Assembly (NCBI RefSeq): GCF_947496995.1
Contig: NZ_CANMFD010000001.1
Span: 864,692-928,691 of the forward strand
Reading direction: 5' to 3'
DNA: 64,000 nt
Origin: an uncultured Roseibium sp.
Lineage (GTDB): Bacteria > Pseudomonadota > Alphaproteobacteria > Rhizobiales > Stappiaceae
The notes under the pieces were generated by a model. That model was not told where the DNA came from, ran no database searches, and saw only the letters and a program-made list of their open reading frames with translations. Each line of letters opens with the position of its first letter. Within the stretch, counting starts at the first letter, position 1. Position numbers and translations under genes: made by a program. Positions 62,250 through 64,000 of the stretch are shown here, in pieces.

Positions 62250-63664
62250 AGCTTGATTTTCTAAATGAGCCGAGGCTTATTTTTGCGAATGGAAATCATA
62301 TCTGTCCTCGTCGCGGCATTACTGCATATGGCGTGTTTGATCAAACGCAAGAATCGCGGCGTTCGGAAATCCATATAGGCGGAATCGGTACAGCCGAAGG
62401 TATTGAAACACTTGGGCGGTGGCTTGAGAGATGCAAAGAAGGCATTGCAGCGCCCGCTGATGCGCGGCAACAAAACTTACGTTTGGATTTTTGCGGCTTC
62501 AATAAATCTCACGGCTTTCATGCTGAAATGCACTTTGGAAGTGACCTTGGCAGGTCTATAAAAAACTCAGACATCGGGCGAGTCGTAAATATCACGTCTC
62601 GAACCGAGAGAATCGACGCCGCTCTTGAATTGTACTATGAAGAGATCAAGTTCCTCGCTCAAAATCGACATGTAGACGTAATCGTCTGCGTATTACCCGA
62701 AAACTTATATGATGCTATTTCCTCAGAAGAAAATCCTGGCCAGGATACTCTTGAAGACGATTTGCCATCGGAGGAGCTGAATTTCCGCAGAGCTTTAAAG
62801 GCGAAAGCAATGCCTTTGGGTAAGCCCTTGCAGCTCGTGCGCCAGGTTAGTTTAGATGGAACTAAAGTACGTGAGCAGCAAGACGACGCCACGAAAGCTT
62901 GGAATTTTTGCACAGCACTATACTACAAATCCGGTCCGACAATTCCCTGGAAACTGGAGAACGAACAGTCTCGTGGAACATCATGCGCAATTGGCATCGC
63001 ATTTTATCGAAGTCGAGATCGCGCGACGCTTCGAACCAGTCTTGCGCAAATTTTCGATGAATTAGGAAATGGATTGATCTTACGAGGCACCCCGGTGCAG
63101 CTCGATAAAGATGACCGCATACCACGTCTATCAGCCGAGCAAGCTCATAATCTTTTCTCCGCAGCCTTGAAGGAATATCGTATTGCTATGCGGAACTTTC
63201 CGGCGCGTGTAGTCGTTCATAAATCATCGAATTTCACGCCTGAAGAGATTGCTGGAATAGAAGATGCCGCACAAGAACTAAGAATTGATGCTGTCGATTT
63301 TGTAACAATAATGGATTCTAGATTTCGACTGTTTAGAGATGGTCAATATCCACCATTTAGAGGGACATTGGCTCGTGTCGAAAGTGATCGACATCTCCTC
63401 TATAGTAGAGGCTCGGTTTGGTATTATCAAACTTATCCGGGCCTCTATGTGCCTCAGCCAATTGAATTGCGGATTGTAAAATCAGAAGAATCTCCAAGGC
63501 TTATTGCGAATGAGATACTTGGCCTGACCAAAATGAATTGGAATAATACTCAGTTCGATGGGAAATACCCAGTGACATTGGGTTGCGCAAGAAAGGTCGG
63601 TGAGGTGATGAAATACCTGAGTGAGACTGATACACCTCAAGTTCGCTATGGCTACTACATGTGA
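62246..63664 (+). CDS. Short prokaryotic Argonaute (MID-PIWI)
   Basis: A 472-residue short pAgo. Visible are the N-terminal ANGNHICPRRGITAYGVFD, the MID part VDVIVCVLPENLYDAI, and the PIWI part with KAWNFCTALYYKSG, VVVHKSSNFTPEEIAG and C-terminal RYGYYM. It lacks N and PAZ domains. Short pAgos do not cut their target themselves and act as guide-directed sensors. TTG start in a TTGA overlap with the partner gene. It should use a small nucleic-acid guide to recognise invading DNA or RNA and activate the partner. Confidence 0.9.
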   Translation: MKLDFLNEPRLIFANGNHICPRRGITAYGVFDQTQESRRSEIHIGGIGTAEGIETLGRWLERCKEGIAAPADARQQNLRLDFCGFNKSHGFHAEMHFGSDLGRSIKNSDIGRVVNITSRTERIDAALELYYEEIKFLAQNRHVDVIVCVLPENLYDAISSEENPGQDTLEDDLPSEELNFRRALKAKAMPLGKPLQLVRQVSLDGTKVREQQDDATKAWNFCTALYYKSGPTIPWKLENEQSRGTSCAIGIAFYRSRDRATLRTSLAQIFDELGNGLILRGTPVQLDKDDRIPRLSAEQAHNLFSAALKEYRIAMRNFPARVVVHKSSNFTPEEIAGIEDAAQELRIDAVDFVTIMDSRFRLFRDGQYPPFRGTLARVESDRHLLYSRGSVWYYQTYPGLYVPQPIELRIVKSEESPRLIANEILGLTKMNWNNTQFDGKYPVTLGCARKVGEVMKYLSETDTPQVRYGYYM

Positions 63665-63700
63665 AACCGAGTCATATCCAACGCGCAACTCAGTGTTGAA

Positions 63701-64000
63701 TTACTCTTTAAAAAGATGGCCGAGGCCTTTGCCAACAAGCGCAGCAATTTCACTTGGTCGGTAGGAGGCGGCTAGCAGCTTGTTGTCGTCATCACTCAAT
63801 GCATTTTCATACCCATCCCATTTTTGCGTTTCAGCCATTGTTTTTAGGGCATCAAGGCCATCAATCAAACGCTGGTCGCGCTGATCTTTGTCTGCTTCAG
63901 CCGTCGGAAGCCACTCAGCGTAACTCGGGCGAAGTGCTCGAACGATATCAATTGTTGCTCCCCCAAAACCGCCTGCAAGATAAAGCGGTTGACGATGTTT
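63701..64000 (-). CDS. C-terminal part of a probable SLOG-domain protein
   Basis: The frame is open to the window edge and ends at TAA 63703-63701, giving 99 residues. The piece begins RQPLYLAGGFGGATIDIVRAL, the Rossmann-like glycine turn of SLOG-type nucleotide-sensing domains. It ends in a helical tail (SYRPSEIAALVGKGLGHLF). Such proteins occur in nucleotide-signalling and defence systems. The N-terminal domain lies outside. Confidence 0.65.
   Translation of the reverse strand, partial: KHRQPLYLAGGFGGATIDIVRALRPSYAEWLPTAEADKDQRDQRLIDGLDALKTMAETQKWDGYENALSDDDNKLLAASYRPSEIAALVGKGLGHLFKE

Noticed and set aside
62246-63664. Argonaute considered as a long, target-cutting pAgo
   Set aside because: The protein is only 472 residues, has no N or PAZ domain and is paired with an APAZ-like partner, all marks of the short, non-cutting group.
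49002-64000. Search for a second copy of the tRNA-Arg 3' end as the right attachment site
   Set aside because: No repeat of the T-arm and acceptor sequence was found by eye between 49.1 and 64 kb, so the island probably extends beyond the window.

Overview
The window looks like a chromosome segment of a high-GC alphaproteobacterium. The block rpmH-rnpA-yidC ... engB-argB, the DapD/DapE lysine pathway, GTG/TTG starts and several TRAP/LacI-type genes point to the marine Stappiaceae (Labrenzia/Roseibium/Stappia-like). That placement is inference from gene content, not from a marker search.

Layout. 1-8.2 kb: ordinary chromosome (MscS-type channel, DUF805 protein, dapE, a membrane protein, a 244-bp tandem repeat, dapD, an EamA permease). 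8.9-23.8 kb: eleven tightly spaced plus-strand genes that read as one operon. They are a metzincin-type protease, an unknown protein, a LodA/GoxA-type cysteine tryptophylquinone (CTQ) oxidase, a LodB-type flavoprotein, a haem peroxidase, two unknown proteins, a second LodA-like protein that stops before the CTQ region, a radical SAM/SPASM protein, a composite protein carrying a LodA-like PWQ-x-D-x3-C motif plus a ferritin-like di-iron domain, and a second flavoprotein-like protein. 24.0-24.9 kb: transposase remnants and a truncated duplicate gene. 24.9-28.7 kb: an SRPBCC/ArsR pair, a stress-type membrane protein, a GFA-family protein and a LacI regulator. 29-35.7 kb: a TRAP transporter followed by ltnD-otnK-otnC-otnI, a complete four-carbon acid sugar (threonate/erythronate-type) route. 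35.7-48.6 kb: LysR, HAD, argB, engB, a Fic protein, an acetyltransferase, a degenerate GT51 protein, yidC, rnpA, rpmH, a TVP38 protein, a flavin disulfide reductase and a histidine kinase.

49 kb to the right edge: a genomic island of visibly lower GC that begins at a tRNA-Arg(ACG). It carries a large serine recombinase whose reading frame runs antisense through the tRNA, a five-gene minus-strand operon headed by a TraG/VirD4-like ATPase and an AAA ATPase, unknown genes, a small serine resolvase, a run of hairpins, and a two-gene operon of an SMEK-APAZ-like protein and a short prokaryotic Argonaute. The tail of a probable SLOG-type gene runs off the edge. No relaxase, no type IV secretion genes and no second att site are visible.

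Two candidates for undescribed biology stand out. (1) In the 15-kb operon, a LodA-type quinoprotein appears to be split into an N-terminal protein (18023-19540) and a C-terminal CTQ-like segment fused to a ferritin-like domain (20844-22880), with a radical SAM gene between them and a complete LodA/LodB pair upstream. The set of maturation genes recalls the one for quinohemoprotein amine dehydrogenase. (2) A short Argonaute is paired with an SMEK-type effector joined to an APAZ-like region.
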